From NCBI GenBank assembly GCA_035529405.1, contig DATKWV010000072.1:1-13711 (forward strand): a DNA stretch of 13,711 nucleotides, read 5' to 3'. A program made the translations under genes and the position numbers. Every line of letters starts with the position of its first letter. Position 1 is the stretch's first letter. This DNA is from DATKWV01 sp035529405. Lineage in GTDB: Bacteria; Planctomycetota; Phycisphaerae; Sedimentisphaerales; Anaerobacaceae. Shown piece by piece: positions 11,637-13,711 of the stretch. The notes under the pieces were generated by a model, which worked only from the letters and a program-made list of their open reading frames with translations, was not told where the DNA came from and made no database searches.

Positions 11637-13711
11637 ATGAAAAAGCTTGTGATTAGAATTGCAGGGGTGACTATTATTTCCATTTTTCTGTTGGCAGCGG
11701 GGCAAAACGCCATCGGCCGCCCCGCCAAGGCCTATGACAAGACGAAGATGCCTGAAATGAAATATGCTTTCGGTGTGGATTATTACGCTGAGTGCTGGCC
11801 TGAGCAATTATGGGATAAAGATATCGAGTTAATGGCAGCAGCTAATATGAATATCGTCAGGCTGGCCGATTTCGCCTGGTCGCGAGTGGAAACTGCGCCG
11901 GGACGATTTGACTTCAGCTGGCTTGATAAAGTGATTGAAAAAATAGGCAGCAGGGGTATGAAGGTTGTGCTGGGCACCTCGACCGCAGGGCCACCGTACT
12001 GGCTTGTAAAACGGTATCCGGGCGTTTCGCCTGTAGATTATGAAGGTCACAGCGTCAGGTATTACGGAAGAGGCGATGGCGCCCAGTATTCCTATTATAA
12101 TCCGGATTTTCTCAGATGTGTTGAAAGATTAGTTACGGCAATGGCGAGACATTACAAGGACAATCCTTATGTTTACTGTTGGCAGGTTGATAACGAATTG
12201 AATTGGGAGGATAATCTCGGATACGATACTTACACCAAACAGGCATTTAGAGAATGGCTTCAAAAGAAGTATAAAACAATCGCTGATTTGAACAAAATCT
12301 ATGGTAACGCTCTTTATATACAGGAGTATGACGACTGGGGTGAGGTTGAGCCTCCTGTGCCCCCGTTCAGCAGGAAACTTCCTGGATTGGCGCTGGACTG
12401 GCTGAGGTTCAGGTCCGAAACGCTGATTAAATATACGGAATTTCAGAGGTCCCTTATCAAGTCGCAGGCCCCGGCACAACCGGTAACTACCAACCAGATG
12501 GCGGGATTTTTCGGCAGGATAAACTATTATGATATGGGAAAGGTGGTTGATTTTGTGGCCAACGACCTCTATCCCAAATGGGTGCCGCACGACTCAGACC
12601 CCGTCCTCGCTTTAAGTCACGACGGCAACAGGAATATGGCGGAAACAGGAAACTTCTGGTTGATGGAAACTCAGAGTGGAGCCCTTCCCGGCGCAAAGAC
12701 GCCCAGGCCAGGAGAGCTTCGCAAATTCGCCTACCAGGCAATCAGCAGGGGCGCAAACGGGATATTGTACTTCAGGTGGAGAGCAAATCCCGCCGGGCAC
12801 GAGCAATTCTGTATCGGTATTTTCGACCATGACAACAGGATGAACAGAAAATACGAGGAAGTACAGAACATCGGCAGGGAATTATCAAACTTTGCAGATG
12901 TGATTATGGATACGGATTTCAGGGCACAGGCGGCTATACTTTATTCGTACGACAGCAGATGGAGCACCGAAATAGACCCTTATTTTAATACCACGTATGT
13001 TGAGGAAATTTACAATACCTATAAAGCTTTGTGGACCAAACGCATACCCACGGACGTAATCAGTCCTGAGAACAGCTTTGACGGCTATAAAGTGCTTTTT
13101 GTTCCTTTCGGATATCTGGTTGACAGTTCGCTGGCCTTAAAGCTGACCGATTATGTCAGGGGCGGAGGTATGCTCATATCAACTGCCAGACTTGCGGTCA
13201 AGGACGAATTTAACCGAGTGTTCACCGAACCGCTGCCGGGTTTGTTAAGCGGTTTGTTCGGGATGACCATAAAAGGTTATGACTTTATTGCCGAAAGCGA
13301 GGATAAGGGAATAGTCATGGATTCGGCGTCTGATTTTCCGGGCGTTAAACGACTCAGAGCAAAGAGCTGGATTGATATACCCCAGCCGGCTAAGGCCAGG
13401 GTCATAGGGACACATTCGGGAGACTTTACTGACGGAAAGCCCGCTGTGACTGTTAATGATTACGGCAAGGGAAAGGCGGTTTATATCGGGGCCTTTCTGG
13501 CGTATGAAGATGTGGCCAAACTTGTCGAGGCACTTATAAATACCGGCAGAATAAAGCCTTTTGCCGTTACAACTGATACCGATGAGCAGGTTGAGATAGT
13601 AAAGCGATGGGGTAAGAATTATGAGGTGCTTTTCGTTATCAACCATTCAGGTAACGACCGGAGCGTCGAGATAGACCTGCAAAAGCAATATTCGATTAAG
13701 GAGTTGACCGG
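11637..13711 (+). CDS. Secreted GH42-type beta-galactosidase (3' end outside window)
   Basis: The frame is open to the window edge, giving 691 complete codons. A Sec signal peptide (MKKLVIRIAGVTIISIFLL, cleavage about residue 25-30) has no lipobox cysteine. The barrel starts with FGVDYYAECWPEQLW (about 45-59), the GH42 N-terminal signature. The acid/base residue is Glu187 in CWQVDNELNW and the nucleophile Glu344 in FWLMETQSG; both spacing and motifs fit GH42. About 430-640 resemble the trimerisation domain (LFVPFGYLVD, YVRGGGMLISTARLA), and the C-terminal beta domain is cut, probably by few residues as GH42 enzymes are about 650-700 long. ATG at 11637 has AAAGGA ten bases upstream; an in-frame ATG at 11628 is too close to it. 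It would remove terminal beta-galactosyl or arabinosyl units outside the cytoplasm. Confidence 0.93.
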   Translation, partial: MKKLVIRIAGVTIISIFLLAAGQNAIGRPAKAYDKTKMPEMKYAFGVDYYAECWPEQLWDKDIELMAAANMNIVRLADFAWSRVETAPGRFDFSWLDKVIEKIGSRGMKVVLGTSTAGPPYWLVKRYPGVSPVDYEGHSVRYYGRGDGAQYSYYNPDFLRCVERLVTAMARHYKDNPYVYCWQVDNELNWEDNLGYDTYTKQAFREWLQKKYKTIADLNKIYGNALYIQEYDDWGEVEPPVPPFSRKLPGLALDWLRFRSETLIKYTEFQRSLIKSQAPAQPVTTNQMAGFFGRINYYDMGKVVDFVANDLYPKWVPHDSDPVLALSHDGNRNMAETGNFWLMETQSGALPGAKTPRPGELRKFAYQAISRGANGILYFRWRANPAGHEQFCIGIFDHDNRMNRKYEEVQNIGRELSNFADVIMDTDFRAQAAILYSYDSRWSTEIDPYFNTTYVEEIYNTYKALWTKRIPTDVISPENSFDGYKVLFVPFGYLVDSSLALKLTDYVRGGGMLISTARLAVKDEFNRVFTEPLPGLLSGLFGMTIKGYDFIAESEDKGIVMDSASDFPGVKRLRAKSWIDIPQPAKARVIGTHSGDFTDGKPAVTVNDYGKGKAVYIGAFLAYEDVAKLVEALINTGRIKPFAVTTDTDEQVEIVKRWGKNYEVLFVINHSGNDRSVEIDLQKQYSIKELT

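Overview
The window looks like a chromosomal segment from a Planctomycetota bacterium, probably of the Phycisphaerae. This rests on several signs taken together: a PEP-CTERM protein tail, a Tat-exported Gfo/Idh oxidoreductase ending in the SMRSPWHL-type tail common in planctomycetes, a secreted ceramidase-like protein, an Nramp-like carrier inside a sugar-catabolism cluster, a flagellar FlhG/FliA-type module, and base composition near 50% GC by eye. The phylum call is inference; there is no rRNA or other marker gene here.

Left part (1-4023, almost all minus strand). The last codons of a PEP-CTERM protein (plus strand) converge on dapF across a shared bidirectional terminator. dapF has its own near-consensus promoter. 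Upstream of it lies a compact motility-regulation operon, in transcription order: small MerR-type regulator, unknown 60-residue ORF, divergent FlgB-like rod protein, FlhG/MinD-like ATPase, unknown ~55-residue ORF, FliA/WhiG-type sigma factor. The last five are joined by 4-nt stop/start overlaps or gaps of a few bases, which suggests translational coupling.

Middle (4024-5317). The MerR gene is divergent from a GAF-GGDEF diguanylate cyclase with an intact active site and I-site. The gap holds a 36-bp near-perfect palindrome overlapping candidate promoters in both directions, followed by phased A/T tracts and a 20-codon leader ORF that overlaps the cyclase start. The arrangement suggests a c-di-GMP switch tied to flagellar genes.

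Right part (5318-13711, all plus strand). This is a carbohydrate-processing cluster: an Nramp-fold transporter lacking the usual metal-binding motifs, a Tat-exported Gfo/Idh oxidoreductase, a cytoplasmic xylose-isomerase-like TIM-barrel enzyme, a secreted two-domain protein joining a second such barrel to a neutral-ceramidase-like hydrolase, and a secreted GH42-type beta-galactosidase cut by the window end. One reading is that exported enzymes cleave a galactoside-containing glycoconjugate and oxidise or isomerise the sugar, with uptake by the unusual carrier. The parts are well supported; the pathway is inference.

No tRNA, rRNA, CRISPR array, transposase or integrase gene was seen.
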